From: Chrysomallon squamiferum
Lineage: Eukaryota; Mollusca; Gastropoda; Neomphalida; Peltospiridae
Length of the DNA: 64,000 nt
Reading direction: 5' to 3'
NCBI GenBank assembly: GCA_012295275.1
Contig: CM022679.1
Span: 1,773,775-1,837,774, forward strand
Shown here: positions 22,961 through 36,816 of the stretch, piece by piece
Position numbering within the stretch: the stretch's first letter is position 1
Layout of the letters: each line of letters begins with the position of its first letter
The notes under the pieces: model-generated
The model's input: only the letters and a program-made list of their open reading frames with translations
Databases searched by the model: none
What the model was told of the DNA's origin: nothing
Position numbers and translations under genes: made by a program

Positions 22961-25900
22961 GAACTGGAACAGTAGCTGGAGATCCTGTAGAAGTGAACAG
23001 TTTGGGTCGTTTTTTTCGAGAAAGCTGATAAAAAAATAAGATACATAGGATCAGTGAAAACAAATATTGGTCATCTGGAATCTGCTGCTGGTATTGCTGG
23101 AATGATCAAGGTTTTGCTTATGATGAAGAATAACAAGATTGTTGAATCCCTTTTAACAGGAGAACAAAATCCAAGAATTGACTTTCACAAATTCCATTTT
23201 GAAATACCAACCAAGCTTACCAACTGGGATAAAGAAAGTAAAGTTGCTTGTGTCAATTCCTTTGCTTTCGGTGGTACTAACTGTCATGCTGTTATTTCTA
23301 CCCACACTGAAATCCGAGAAAATAAGAAAGAAACAAACTCAAAAGTTCCATTGTTGTTTTGTTTTTCTGGCCAAGATGAAAATGCACTTCAAGATAGCAT
23401 ACAGGAATTCATAAAATTCTGTGAGACACACACAGAAACAGATATCAAAAGTATTTCATACACATCAGCAGTGAGACGTGATCACTTTCAGACACGGAGG
23501 AGTGTGACTGCCAGTTCTTTGGATGAACTAGTTGGTAAACTAAAGTCAGTTCACGCCGCAGAAAGTTTTCTTCCACGTAAGAAACTGATTTTTGTGTTTG
23601 GAGGGATGGGTATAGCTTGGCAGAGTATGTGCAAGGAACTGATGACTGAATTTCAAGTATTTAAAGAAAAAATTCAAGAAATTGATAAATATCTGAAAAC
23701 GTATGTATCCTGGTCACTCTATGAAAAACTTCTTGAGAACTTCGATGTCAATGACCCGATGTTTGGTCCCATCTCCATTTTTGCATGTCAGGTGGCGCTC
23801 GCTGCACTTTGGAAAGACTTAGGAATCAAACCAGATTCAGTTTTAGGTCACAGTATTGGCGAGGTAGCAGCTTCACACACTGCAGGCATTTGGTCATTAG
23901 AAGAGGCAGTAAAAATCATATTTTACCGAACTTCAGTTCTGGCAAATATTGGCACAGGCAAAATGTTGTTAATACGCAACTATCTGGCATCAAATGTTGA
24001 AAAAAGCTTGTCCAAATATGATGGCAGAGCAAATATTGCATTGTTTTATAGTCCAAAATCTTGTGTAATCAGTGGAGATACAGATGTTGTTGAAAAGATT
24101 GAAAGAGATATATTGTCTTCTCCAGATATTCAAGACAGAATCAGTTTTCAGACCTTAAGACTAAACACTGCTTTCCATAGTCATCACACAGAAGATTCAA
24201 AGAACAAAATCCTTGAAGCGTTGTCTGGTATGCATGGATGTAAGCCAATAACAGAAATTATATCTACCGTTAGTGGAGAAAAAGCAACTGAAAATGACTT
24301 TTCAACGCCAGATTACTGGGGCAAAAACATTCGAAATCCAGTTTTGTTTGGCAAAGCTGTTGTAAATGCTACACAGAAGGAAAAGTTCAACATATTTGTT
24401 GAAATAGGACCAAAACCAGTGTTAGGTAATAACATTGCCGATTTGTTTACCGATGAAAATGTTGTGTCTGTTCCTTCTATTTGCTTTATGGAAAGCATTG
24501 GCAAACTCCATGAACATGGATTTAGCCTTAACTGGCAAAAACTCTATGACAAATCACAGAAGAACTCTGCTTCACCCAAATACACTTTCTCTAGAAATAA
24601 ATGTCTTCACATATCCGATGAGAAAACACAGGAACTGATGGGCATGGAACCCTGTAATAATTTACATCCTTTTCTGATGACCATTGACTGCAGTTAGGAA
24701 CACAAGATAATAGTCTCACCCAAGTCAATACCCAGTGTTTACGAACACAGGTTCTCAGGAAGAATTCTGATTCCTGGAGCTCTTTACGCAGAAGCAGGCT
24801 TTGCTATTGCAAAACATCATTTCAAAGAAACTGAAACAACCAGCGTTTCTGTCAAATTCAAACATCCTGTGATTCTTCAGACAGGACGCACTGAAGAACT
24901 TGATGTTTATAAAAATGTCTCTGAAGAAGCCATACAGTTTGTAGTTGAGAAAAAGGGTAATAAATTTGTAGAAGGAACAATTGAGAAAAGAGAACTTTAT
25001 CCAGACATTACAGTAGATATTCAGAATGTGAAACGGATATGCACAGCGTGTCTAACAAAACAAGATATCTATGAAAATCTCCAGGATATTGGAATGACAT
25101 TTGGAAATGTACTTCAGCTATTAGGAGATTCGGTTAGAAATGACACAGAAGTCTTATCAGTCTTGATTTTGAATTCCGATATCAAACAGGAAATGAAAGA
25201 AACCACAATGCATCCTGCAGTTTTGGACGCAATGCTTCAGACTACAGGCGCTTTTCACCAGAAAGATGCAGAGAAACAGAAGTCACTCCCAGTTCAAATA
25301 GAAGGCCTCAGGATCAGGAAACGTGTTGAAGACAGAATGCTAGTGTATACAAAAATTATCAAACAAACTGACATCTTCAAGCAATTTCACATAAAACTGC
25401 TTTCTGCTGATGGAAGTGTTCTGGCAGAAATAGGCAGATTTATTACAAAAGCTCTGGGTTCACAGGCAGAGGAACTGTTATTTCAGATGAAATGGATGCC
25501 TACTGCAAAAATCAAAACATCAGAAGTTCATACTGATTCAAACAAGAAATGGCTTATTGTCATTGACAAAAATCAAAGGGAAGCATTATCCAATAAATTG
25601 GGTGCAGAATACGTAGAAACAGATAATGCAGATAACGATTTCATTCAGAAACTTCAGATCAAATCCAAAGCTATAGAAGCAGCTACTGCAATACTTTTCT
25701 TGTGTCCCCAAGAAATATTAGATCAGTCAGAAGGCCAATTCCTTAAGCCAATTCTCAAGCACTCAATGAAACTGCAGAAACTTGTCAAACATCTCAGCAA
25801 TACGGGAAATACAAACATTCCTCTCTTTGTAATTACTCAGAATGCTGTACATGTGACAAATAGCATTTCCATAAATCTTGTGGGTGCGTCACTTTGGGGT

Positions 25901-28900
25901 TTGTTTAGAACAGTGATAAGAGAGCAAATATGTGATAAAGCTGTCATTGTTGACATCCATTCAAATGAAAAAAGTTCTTTTCTGATGTTAACAGATGCTA
26001 CAATAATCCATCTTCTTAAGCAAGACAACAGAGACGGTCCTAATGAATTTGTTGTTGAGGAAAATACCATCTGGTCTCAGCAAATAATTCCAAATGAAGA
26101 AATGCCATTATATCGAAATAATCGGTCAGATGAACTCTGCAAAGCCAGTTTGTATGTAGAAAATGAAGACATGTCTAAACCACATCTCCAGTATGATGAT
26201 CAAGAAAGAAAAGGTTCACATGAAGATGATACAACGGTATTCGTAACCAGTGTTGTGATACACAGTTCATATTTATTTCCTCTCTTTGTTCCAACAGATG
26301 ATTCATCAAACGTAATCACTCTTGAAGCATCTGGGAAAATAACCACAGCAAATAAGGAAAAACACAAAATAGCATTCTTTTATCCATGCAAAGTGAGTAC
26401 ACTGACAAGAGTACCAGCACAAAGCATTATTGAAGTCAGTCAAATACCATGTTATACACTTGGCCTTTTAACTAAACTTATGTTGCTCTGGCAACATCTT
26501 GTGCATATGCACCGTGACAATGGTGAGATGGTAGTATGCATTCTCTGTTCAAAAGCATCTCGAAATGTCACAAACGCTCTCCTCCTGATGCTTGAGACAG
26601 AAGCAAGAAATATCGTCATTGAAACAGCTGATATTGACAGCACAATTTCTGTTCAGAACATGTTTGAAAAAAAAATTATCACCACCATTGAACTGAACAA
26701 ACGAGTCATAGAAAATACATCTAAACTATGGCCATTTGCTAAATGCCTGGTTTGTTTAGATCAATTATGTCCAAGATATGCTGAGATAGAACTTCGTAAC
26801 CAGAATCCAGAATTGCAGATTAACATTGTCAGATCTTACGATATCTTCACTCATACCTCAACTGTGGAGAACATGCCTACCTTAAAGGCATGGATTAAAA
26901 ACAATCAGGATGTTGTCCAGAAAATATCGGAGATTCTTCAAAACGTCACTGAACAGTCGAGTAAAACTTGTTTTGGACAAATGATGGAAAGCTCAGTGCT
27001 GCATTTATCTAATGACAACAGATTGATGACTGTGCGTGCATCCGAAGAGTCACTACTTCGATCAGATGGAATCTACATTGTAGTGGGTGGTCTAACAGGT
27101 CTTGGCTGGGAATCTGTCCGATTTCTTGTACAAAGAGGTGCTGGCGCAGTCGTCACAATAAATCGAAGAATGGTGCAGAGGGAAAAAGTGGTTGAAATAG
27201 AAAAGCTTGTAAAAGCACATAACTGTCAGATTATCACCCTCCAGGCAGATGTTACTAATATTACATCGTTAAAGAACGCTCTGAGTGAAGTTGACTATAC
27301 ATTTCCCTCAAAACTGCTAAAAGGAGTCATCTTTGGTGCGGCTGTACTTGATGATATAAAGTTTCTCGAAATGACGCAAGAATCATTTGAAAAGGCTGCT
27401 TCTCCCAAAATACAAGGTACTTGGAATATGCATCTTCTTACACAAAACAAACCTCTTGACTTTTTTATCATGCATTCCTCCATAACAGCAGTTTTAGGAA
27501 ATCCAGGTCAGTCCAATTATGGAGCTGCCAATGCTTTCCAGGATTCATTAGCACACAAACGTAGACTGTCTGGACTTGCTGGTCAGAGTATTAACTGGGG
27601 ACCTCTGAACCTTGGTTTGCTTCAAGATAAACCTTCTGTTGTGGAAGCCTTGAGAAGCCAAGGATACATTCCACTTAGTATTGATGAAATACACAAGTGT
27701 CTTCTGGCCGCACTCATGCTGGACAAACCTGCCATTGTGGCAGCCAAATTTAACTCGATTCAATTGTCCAACAGCATAATGAAGGAAAAGAACACAGCTC
27801 TGGAATTCAAATTAAGACCCATCATTGAAATACCAACATCAGAAATGACACAAAATACTACAATTAAAAGCAAACTAACTTTTGATCTAGAACACATTAA
27901 AGCGTCTGATCTTGAAACAAGACGTCAGTTAATTCAAGAGTATATCATTGAATTACTGGCAGATGTATTAAGCTGTGATAAAAGACTTATTGAACTGGAT
28001 AAAGGAGTGGAAAACCTGGGAGTGGACTCAATGCAGGCAATGACCTTCAGTAATCAAATATATCAAACATTTGAAATAAGGATCACATCAAATGGTCTAC
28101 TGCAACAAAACCTCTCAGCTAATGAAATTACAGACATGATTAACTCCAAACTGTTTATGGCAAATAAAACAGAAATACCAAACTTTTACTTGCCAGTTAC
28201 GAAAGAGACACTTTCATATATGGAACATACTTTCTATAAGATGTACTGCAGAAATCCTGCTGATCCAAGTTTGTATTATGTCAATGAGATATTACTGCCT
28301 GTATCAGTAGCTGACCCAAAACTGTGGGAGAAAATAACCAATCAACTTATTTCACGACATGAAGTTCTGAGAACAACATTTGTGAAAGTACCAGCCACTG
28401 AAAACATTAGATGGAATGTAAAAAGAAAGATTTTTGACGATGGAATGAAACTAGACTTCAGAATATTGAAAGCAGACGATTCTGATGCGATAGAAAAGAA
28501 CACACGAGAAGCTTTTCATTTGGAGACCCAAGGTCCAGTTCGGTTTATTTTCATTCAAGGAGAAAAATGCCACCTCAGAACTGTTTACAACAGTATTTGT
28601 TTCGATATGCAAGGAGTTGCATCAATTTTAAATGATATGGTGGATATCTTTCTTTTCTACAAACATAATATGCCACTATCTGATTTGAAAACTGTAGGAG
28701 GAAGTTTGATAGTGATTGAAATGGAAAAAGTGCTGCATGAAAGAGGTTTTCAACTGAAAGAATTTTGGAAACACTTCCTTGAAGAAGATATACCAGCGAT
28801 TATTATAGGTAAAACAAGTCAGTCACCTGAAGCAAAATCAGGCGTATACAAATCTCATAAAGAAACTGTACGTCCTGAACTCTGTGATGCACTGCGTAAC

Positions 28901-29626
28901 TTATCAAAGACTAAAGGATTAACCATTTACAGGCTAATTACCAGCATCTATCAACTGCTTCTACATCTCATCACCAAACAGGCCACAGTGGCAATTTCCA
29001 CAACAGTAGATATCAAACAATACGTCCCAAATGCTGCTCATGCTGTTGGCCTTGGAACGAAATACATTCCTCTTGTTGCAAAATTTCCATCAGATAAAGT
29101 CAGTATTGAAGAATTTCTGAAAGTGAACAAAACAGCTCTTCAGAACTCAGTTGATCATTGTGTGTGTCCCACAGATATCATTGGTGAATTGGTTGGTCCT
29201 GAAAAACTCAAAAACATTGTCAGAAACAAGATTGTAATTGTTGAAGATGAATTTGTAGCACCTTTATTACAAAAAGCAGAAGATGCTGGATATGGGTTTG
29301 AACTAACGCAGTCAGGAGATCTGGGAACCCACACAGAAACTCAGCTTAGTCTCTGGAACAGAACAAAATCAAAGCAAATGAGTCTAGAATTGATATATAA
29401 TTCAAATAACATGTCCAGTGATTATGCGCAGAACATGATAAGTTTGATGTTGGAAATAGCTGATAAAATCACTACTGATAGTTCTGCAACAATCACAGAT
29501 CTAAAGGAAATAGACCACGTTATAAAGTTTGATACATTTAAGAGAAGAAAAAAAAGACAAACAAAGCAAGTAAAACATGATATCGTGAAGAAAGGACGAT
29601 GGCAAGCAGATCATTTTGACATATAA
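22961..29626 (+). CDS. PKS exon 6 (end of KS, AT, DH, ER-like, KR, ACP, C-like)
   Basis: A single 6.67-kb exon. It completes HGTGT (TVAGDPVEVNSLGRF), has one extra T in 23010-23016, then KTNIGHLESAAG (second KS His, 23072-23074). AT: GHSIG at 23846-23860 and AFHSHH. The TAG is at 24695-24697. DH: catalytic His at 24746-24748 in HRFSGRILIP, Asp at 25226-25228. An ER-like region lacking a nucleotide-binding glycine motif lies at about 26.3-26.7 kb. KR: GGLTGLG near 27085-27105, Tyr at 27518-27520. ACP: Ser at 28028-28030. C-like: RHEVLRTTF near 28.36 kb, but the HHxxxDG motif is replaced by YNSICFDMQG. The stop ends at 29626. Confidence 0.85.
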
Positions 29627-29696
29627 CTAATCTGTTATAGTACAGACTGTTTCATCCTGATAAATGGAAAAAAGTCTTTAGCAATTTTATATTTGA

Positions 29697-29703
29697 AAAA
29701 TAA
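29697..29703 (+). terminator. Polyadenylation signal of the PKS gene
   Basis: An AATAAA in the 3' flank about 75 bases after the stop, followed by T/A-rich sequence. The position is typical, but AATAAA is frequent in this AT-rich DNA. Confidence 0.45.
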
Positions 29704-30208
29704 AAGCAATTAGTATAATTTTATGTATGATTGCATCACTTTTGGTGATATAACTAAAAAGAAAGTATATTACTGAAAGCTACTGTTCTTGTAAATAGTA
29801 TACTACAGTGATATTGTCTCAGTTTTGTAATCGATTAAACCAGCTTACAACCATAATTTATTTTTATCAAAAACGTTTCAGCTGCAGCCTTTCAAAACTA
29901 TTACATTGAAATAGTTTTAAAATTCAAATAACGTGAAGCAATTTATACCTTTTATACAAAATATAGTACATTCATAATCTGTATTCGTTATGCAGAAGTT
30001 TTAATTTAATTTCATTTGCCGCTAAATGTTATTTGTTATTATTATGATTATTTTACATGGGAGAGTTGTTCAGTTTCTATTTGCGGGCCATCTGCAGCTG
30101 AATAAAATAATATTCATGGCTTTGAAAACAAATGATACAAATAAAATTATTATATATCTAAATTAATTATATATTGACACCTTATATATATATATATATA
30201 TATATATA

Positions 30209-30421
30209 GGGTGTCCACAAAATCTGGGTACATAAGGGATTAACACATACTTTTAAAATAAAATAGTTTTATTTAATTCTAATGTTAATAAATAATGTTT
30301 TCAATATGATTTCCATCACTTTCAATGCATAATTCTTTAGACAGAGCCATCATTCGATCTGGTAAGAAAAATAATATAAATAAATAACATAGTAAAATTC
30401 CCCATGTACCCAGACTTTGTA
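30209..30421 (-). mobile_element. Mariner-like MITE / transposase 3' remnant
   Basis: Imperfect inverted ends: ACAAAATCTGGGTACAT near 30216-30232 and ATGTACCCAGACTTTGT near 30404-30420, set in TA-rich DNA. The minus strand reads RMMALSKELCIESDGNHIEN, like the C-terminal end of IS630/Tc1-mariner-type transposases, then a stop. Most of the transposase is missing. Confidence 0.55.
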
Positions 30422-30995
30422 TAATATATATAATTAATTAATTTTTTATTTAATTTTATTATATAACTTTTACAATTTTTATAAATACAATTTTTAGAAA
30501 TTTTTATGACATAAGTGAAATGTAAAAAAAAAAAAAAGAAGAAAGAAAGAAAAAAAAAAGAAGTAGAGAGAGATAGTAAAATTAATGATTATTTTTATCA
30601 AAGTATTCAGGCACTTAATATAATAATATCTTACTTTAAAGAAAAGAAAATAAGTAATCTTTTACACAGTCTAATTTATTAAGGTATACATATTTAAATG
30701 ACAGAATATTGATTCAAGATTTATGTAAGAAAATTATCAGGCACAGTACATGATAATAAAAAAGACAGAAATGTTTTGTCATTTAAACATCTGAAGCATT
30801 GAAATATCTAATTCTGTGTGTTGTGTGCAATTTGTTACTGTATATATGTAACTAATGTCCTGAGTGATACTAGATTTACATTTGCATGTTCAGTTTCACT
30901 GAAAAACTCGAACAGATTATTAAGTTACATTTAAGTCAAATTTAGTATTTGTGCACACACACAAAAATGTTTTGGTTTCTTTTTGTTTTTAAAGA

Positions 30996-31026
<31 letters not shown>

Positions 31027-33142
31027 AACGGGTTTTCTCTCCCTTGTTTTTTGTTTTCATTTCTTTCTTGATATTTGAAGGAATTTTGTTCTTCTTTTTT
31101 CTCTCTCTCCTTCGTTTGTTTGACTGGGGGGTTGTTGTTGTTTTTCTTTCTTTCTGGGGGGAGAATTGGTTTCTCTTCTAGATGTTTGAATAAACTGATG
31201 ATTAAGTAATAGTTAATGTTTTTACATTTTTGTTTGCTGTAAATGTAATTTATCAATCATAATTAAGTAACTTGTTTATTGTGAATGGAAGAGGAAAGGT
31301 GTCAATTTATAATATCAGTTAATTTGATATCTAATCAAACTGTATCATGATCTTAGTGGGCTTTTTCTAAAACTGAAAAAAGTAATTGTAGACATGAAAA
31401 AAAGCAAAATATGGCTCTTGTTGATTAAAAACTAAATTTTTGCTGATCTTTAATATATTAACTAAATTCAGTTCTGTGACCTAAGCTGGTCTCACTAAAA
31501 CAGTTTTTTTTTTTAAATTATGTTTTATAGCTAAAATATATTTATAACTGAAATATTAATATTATTTAATAATAGTTATAGTTTAGCATATGCTTTGAGA
31601 TAATGTAATGTTTTGCCTTTCTAATTTTGTTTGATTGTTTTTCTTTTTTGTTTCGTTTTAGGTTGTTTGGTTGTTTTATTTTGTGGGATTTCTTTTCTTT
31701 TTTCTTTTGTTAGTTTTGTTTTAGTTGTTTGTTTTAGCATATCAACTGTTGTTTAATAACCTAATGAAAACCTGACTACAGAAAACGTGTTACCTGATTA
31801 AAAAGACAGAATACAAAAGCAGAATTGCCAACTTTAATGATTTGGAGGTAAAAATTATATATTTACCTTCAAATTACATTATTATGTTCAATATGTAAAA
31901 CTATTGTGTAACTGCCTATCCATAAAATAGATGTCTATACAGCTAACTGCCAACTTAACAGTACATTCTACTATGTCTAAATTATGTTGTGAACAAATGG
32001 TGATACCATCTTTAAGGGTATTGAACAATTTTGCTACAAACTCTAACACCCTTGATAATTCTCAACTCAAAAAATAAATACACATCTAAATGTTTTCAGT
32101 ATTATGAAATAATTGTAGCCCTAAATGCATTCCAAACCGCTGAACCAACGATTATGTTTCCTTGCAATCAGTGGTTCCAAGAAGCAATACAAGCTTAAAT
32201 TCACTTTTGTTACAATCAAAAAATTACAATTGCTAAGCGAATTTTGTGTTCAGTTCATTGCACTATTCCTTAAACTGTATATCACAGTATCCATTTAAAA
32301 TAAGTAAACGAGGAACCTCTAACTTTAATACGAGAGTTACCCCATAAACAGAAATTATTACATTCAGCTTATTTTACTTCGATATTTTACCCTCTCACTT
32401 CAGTAAAACATGGTACCTCTGCCAAAGAGAAACTAAAACAATGACATGTCGAAAAGAGGAAGAAAGCAAAATGCTGATGTCTAAACTGTATTTCTTGATG
32501 CAGTAAAATCCATATCAATGTAAGCCAACTAAAAGGGCTCAAGTTATAATTTTTTTTAAATATCTAAATGAAACAAACACTGAATACATGATACATAGTT
32601 AATGATTAAAGTGAAATAAATATTTAGAAAGAAAATTTAAAAAAACCTAAAATGATTGAAAATTAAATTTAGAAATAAAAAGGGTCAATAAAAATCCTTG
32701 TCTTTCTATGATAAACATTTTTTGTTGTTGTTTGATCTGGTAAATATTTTCTGTGACTGTCAAAATAAAAATTAAATACTGTTACGATTTGATATCAATT
32801 TTGAGCTCATATTAGTTTAAGACTGCACTAATTTGCTAGTAATATATTACTATTCTTAGAAAATGTTTTCCATTATTATTACTATTATTATTGCTACTAT
32901 CATCAACACTTTTATCACCATTAGTACTACTGCTACTACCATTACTGCTATAAATTATGTGAACACACAAACTTAGTTAAATTAGATGAGAAAAATAAAG
33001 TAAAATGATGTTGATGAAAAAGCGTTGTTGGATGGACTTATAAATTGCTTTAGATTTGAAATAATTGATGTAACAAAACCAGTTATCCTTTTACAATCAT
33101 ACTGACAAAAGTAACAAAGAAGCAGTAATAAAAAAATACTCC

Positions 33143-33214
<72 letters not shown>
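33143..33214. repeat. (AAT)n microsatellite
   Basis: About 24 perfect AAT units. Confidence 0.95.
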
Positions 33215-33215
<1 letters not shown>

Positions 33216-34350
33216 TAGTTCTATGATTTGCAGATTTAGAGTTTTGTATTGTGAGATGAGTCTTTATAGTTTTGATTTATTACTTTAACCAGTGTGGAAA
33301 ATATTTTTAGACAGAATAAAAAAAATGTATAATAATTCTATGGAAAGTTGTTATTTATTTGTATTTGTTACAAAAGTAACTTGAAAAAGTTATCTGGGAA
33401 CAAATGATGATCAAAGCAGAGAAACAGATACTAATTATTAATAATTTAGAATAATTAAGAATAATTTAAATCACATTGAAATGAATTATTCACCAACATT
33501 ATTAAATAATTTTCTATTTATTACTATCTAGGCGGCTTCTTTTATTAATAATGTTCAAGTATAAGTAAAATTTATATGAAACAGAAAATTGATAAAGGCC
33601 AAAATGTATTTATTTTCATTATATGAATTGAACCCAATGTACACAGTGCAACGTTTGACCTTACATTATTCTTAAAATAATAAATAACATTACTTCCTTT
33701 AAATTTGTATTCAGCGTATCTTGAACTCTTGTAATTATATCAAATTTCTTACTTTCTGCTGCACACACACATTTTGAACTAAATGTCACCTCTCTGCTGA
33801 ACTAAATACACTGTATTGAAATTAATTTTTAAGTGTTATAAACAGAATTGTGTTTTTCAGTATGTGAAGACATTGCAGACGGCAAATTATATTCCATACA
33901 TATAAAGACAGAACTATCACAATACAAGACAAAGAATAAATATTCGTGTCAGTGAAGATATAGGGCTTAATTATAATTTATGCATCTAAATGTTTATTAT
34001 TCATGCATGAATTATGTATTATAAAAGTGATTAATGACAAAATATTCAAATATAAACAATAAATTTATTAACAAATAAATTACAGAAGAAAACTACATCT
34101 TAATATTTTTTTTACTTAATTATGATACTGACATGCACTTTGAACATAAGGTTTAAACATCAATTGCACAATTAATTTCATTGAATGGTAGGATCCTTTT
34201 TTTTTTTTTCGTTTTTCTTTTTATCTTACATTTTGACAAAGATTTCGTTGTCAGTCCGAAAAAGACTGTTGTTGTGTAAACATTCACAAAGTCGAAATGA
34301 CAGGAAATAAATAAATCCACAAAACTATGATGCTGTCTTGAAAACATTCC

Positions 34351-34351
<1 letters not shown>

Positions 34352-34436
<85 letters not shown>
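34352..34436. repeat. (GA)n microsatellite
   Basis: About 42 GA units. Its flanks do not match those of the CT elements at 12.65 and 56.6 kb. Confidence 0.95.
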
Positions 34437-34438
<2 letters not shown>

Positions 34439-34816
34439 CATATTAGTTTTCCACTAATTGTTAATACGTATTAATAAAGTATAAAAGTCATATGGTGAAA
34501 ACAAACAGTATTAATTCAAATCTTTTCGATCTCAAGTAGAAATGCCTGTCGCTTTCAATGTTGTACTCGTGCTGCCACAGACACAAGTAATTTAATGTTA
34601 GAAGAAAATAAGAATCCAACGTTCACTATAGCCAAAGGCCCAGTAGTGAGTGAAGTCTCATAAAATAAGAAGTAACCAAAAAAATAATAATGAAAATAGA
34701 TATTTGAAGTTGCTTCTAAACTAAACACATATGTTTGTTCTTGTTTTGTTTTTGTTTTTGTTTTGTTTTTTTCTTTTTTTCACTCCTAAATGAAATGACG
34801 TTCAAAATGCTGAATT

Positions 34817-34956
<140 letters not shown>

Positions 34957-35649
34957 AGATTTAAAAGGTTTCCATCATTTCCATGGAGACAGTTTGTAGA
35001 TGGCTTTTTAGAACAAACAAAATTTTAGTATGCAAGTTTGATCTAAAGAAGCTGGATGCCAAGTAGAGTTTGGCCTCAGAGTACAGGCTCAAAAGTTATA
35101 TTACACTCTGTATTCCGAGTAACCATCGTGCTGTGGTGTCATCCATTCAGTCGTTCATTCTGAATAATCGCATACGTATTTTATACAACAGACGATTTTT
35201 TAACAATGAATTCAAAGGAAAAGAAGAGAACATTACAAGAAAGTCATTGTTAAATGCATAGTACAATAATATAACTGTTACCTCATAATTTTTATTATAT
35301 TGAAGGACAAAATTAAGTATATCAGTGATCAATACAATACAAAATGTCCAAATAAATTATGGGCTGTTCCGACAGAAAGTTAGATACATCTTTGATTTAA
35401 TAGCCAGAAAAGCACTGGATGAAACAGAATGAAAATAATTAAGATTCACTAATAAAAACATTTTATTCTAGGTTATGGAATACCTGCTCTTAAATAGGAG
35501 TTTATATTTGAAAATGTCAGTTTAAAAAAATAATTAGTTTACCTGAATTATTTCTCAGAAATCTACATGTTCTTCATTTCCCAAGATGTATTACTTGATT
35601 TAAAGCTACTTTGAAGCCTTACTTAACATAACCTTTATTTATACTGTCA

Positions 35650-35650
35650 A

Positions 35651-35685
<35 letters not shown>

Positions 35686-35731
35686 AAATGAAACAAAATG
35701 TGTTCACTATTAGTCAACTTGATTACTTGCA

Positions 35732-35769
<38 letters not shown>

Positions 35770-35788
35770 GAAATAATATATGTGTGTG
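35650..35788. repeat. TA/CA microsatellites inside an inverted repeat
   Basis: TA and CA arrays separated by unique sequence and flanked by the inverted arms described in the next entry. Confidence 0.8.
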
Positions 35789-35843
35789 GGTGTGTGTTAA
35801 AGTAATCAAGCTGACTGTAATAGTGAACACATTTTGTTTCAAG
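35688..35843. repeat. Inverted repeat, arms about 45-50 bases
   Basis: The left arm (about 35688-35735) contains AAACAAAATGTGTTCACTAT and CTTGATTACTT. The right arm (about 35795-35843) carries the reverse complement with few mismatches. The right arm is the normal intron 9/exon 10 boundary sequence; the left arm is an inverted extra copy. The loop is mostly CA/TA repeats. Confidence 0.75.
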
Positions 35844-36731
35844 ATCGATGTTTCATGGAGGAACAGTGACAGTACAGTGTAATAGCAGCGTGTTGCTATG
35901 GAGCAATGTATGGTTACCAAGGCGTCTATACCAGTAATTATGAGGTGTTTATAAAAAAAAATTCAGTGGAACAATTTCAAATTAAATTCTCAACCTATTT
36001 TTAGGGTGTTTCTTTTTTGCGGGGTGGGGGGGCTTTTGATATATGAAATAGCTGAGAATGTCGACACAAGAGACTCAGTCTGAGAATGCTGACATTTACT
36101 TCAACCACCATTTTACCTTAACAATTAGGTTTACATTTATTTCATGCATTTTTTATATATTTTAGTTTATTAGTTTACATTCTAAAGTATGTTTGAACTT
36201 TCGGAAAAGTTGGTATATTATTATGGAAAAGGTGCTATATGAATATGGTGTAATAATAACAATAAGAGAAACCGACTGACAATGTAAGAGGAGAAAGTAA
36301 GTGTGAGAATGAAATACTGTGTAATTGTAGAATAAATTAAGACAATAAAAATCGTGAGTTCACCATTCACAAGAAGTCAGAAGAAAAGAGGATAAAAAAG
36401 ACATTAACTAAAAAACTGCAAACACAGAGATTTGTAGAATAACAAAAATTCAAAAATTTTAAAATCAAAACAAAACCATAAAAATTCAAATAGGTTACAT
36501 TTTCAATTAACCGTCATATGACAACATAAAATATTCAAAAGTAAATGAAAGCTGGTGCACACAGCTAAAGACTTGTTAGTTTTCTTGTGTGGCTTTTGTA
36601 TTACTCTACAGCATTTATATAACAAATATAAACATCTGCTGGTCAGAAATCTACATTTTGACAATATATTTGTGCTGGTTTGTTTCTCCTTTTTTCATTT
36701 CCAGTAATTTTGTTATGTTAATAATCTGTAT

Positions 36732-36734
<3 letters not shown>

Positions 36735-36805
<71 letters not shown>

Positions 36806-36816
36806 CTGTGTGTGTT
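36735..36816. repeat. (TG)n microsatellite
   Basis: About 40 TG units, absent from the otherwise matching place in copy B's 3' flank (near 55440). Confidence 0.9.

Larger units (their letters stand above)
20484..29626 (+). pseudogene. Animal type I polyketide synthase, frame broken at four points
   Basis: A multidomain iterative-type polyketide synthase of six coding exons, about 2,530 residues if the frame is followed through the breaks. Domains in order: ketosynthase (active Cys in TACSS, both His motifs), malonyl/acyl transferase (GHSIG), dehydratase (HRFSGRILIP and LDAMLQ), a central region with a degenerate enoyl-reductase-like part, ketoreductase (GGLTGLG; catalytic Ser and Tyr), acyl carrier protein (LGVDSM), and a condensation-like domain. 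Family knowledge: such enzymes build acyl or polyketide chains from malonyl-CoA on the carrier arm in the cytosol. Breaks: one base missing near 20631-20634, one missing in the A-run 21392-21396, one extra in the T-run 23010-23016, and a TAG at 24695-24697. The net indels restore a length divisible by three, which supports the exon model. It may be a young pseudogene or an intact gene with assembly errors. Start: the ATG at 20484 directly precedes the KS domain. Confidence 0.75.

Noticed and set aside
24640-24700. A small intron that would remove the PKS TAG
   Set aside because: A GTAATA...TTAG segment of 44 bases is possible on paper, but it is too short, changes the frame and would delete conserved DH sequence.
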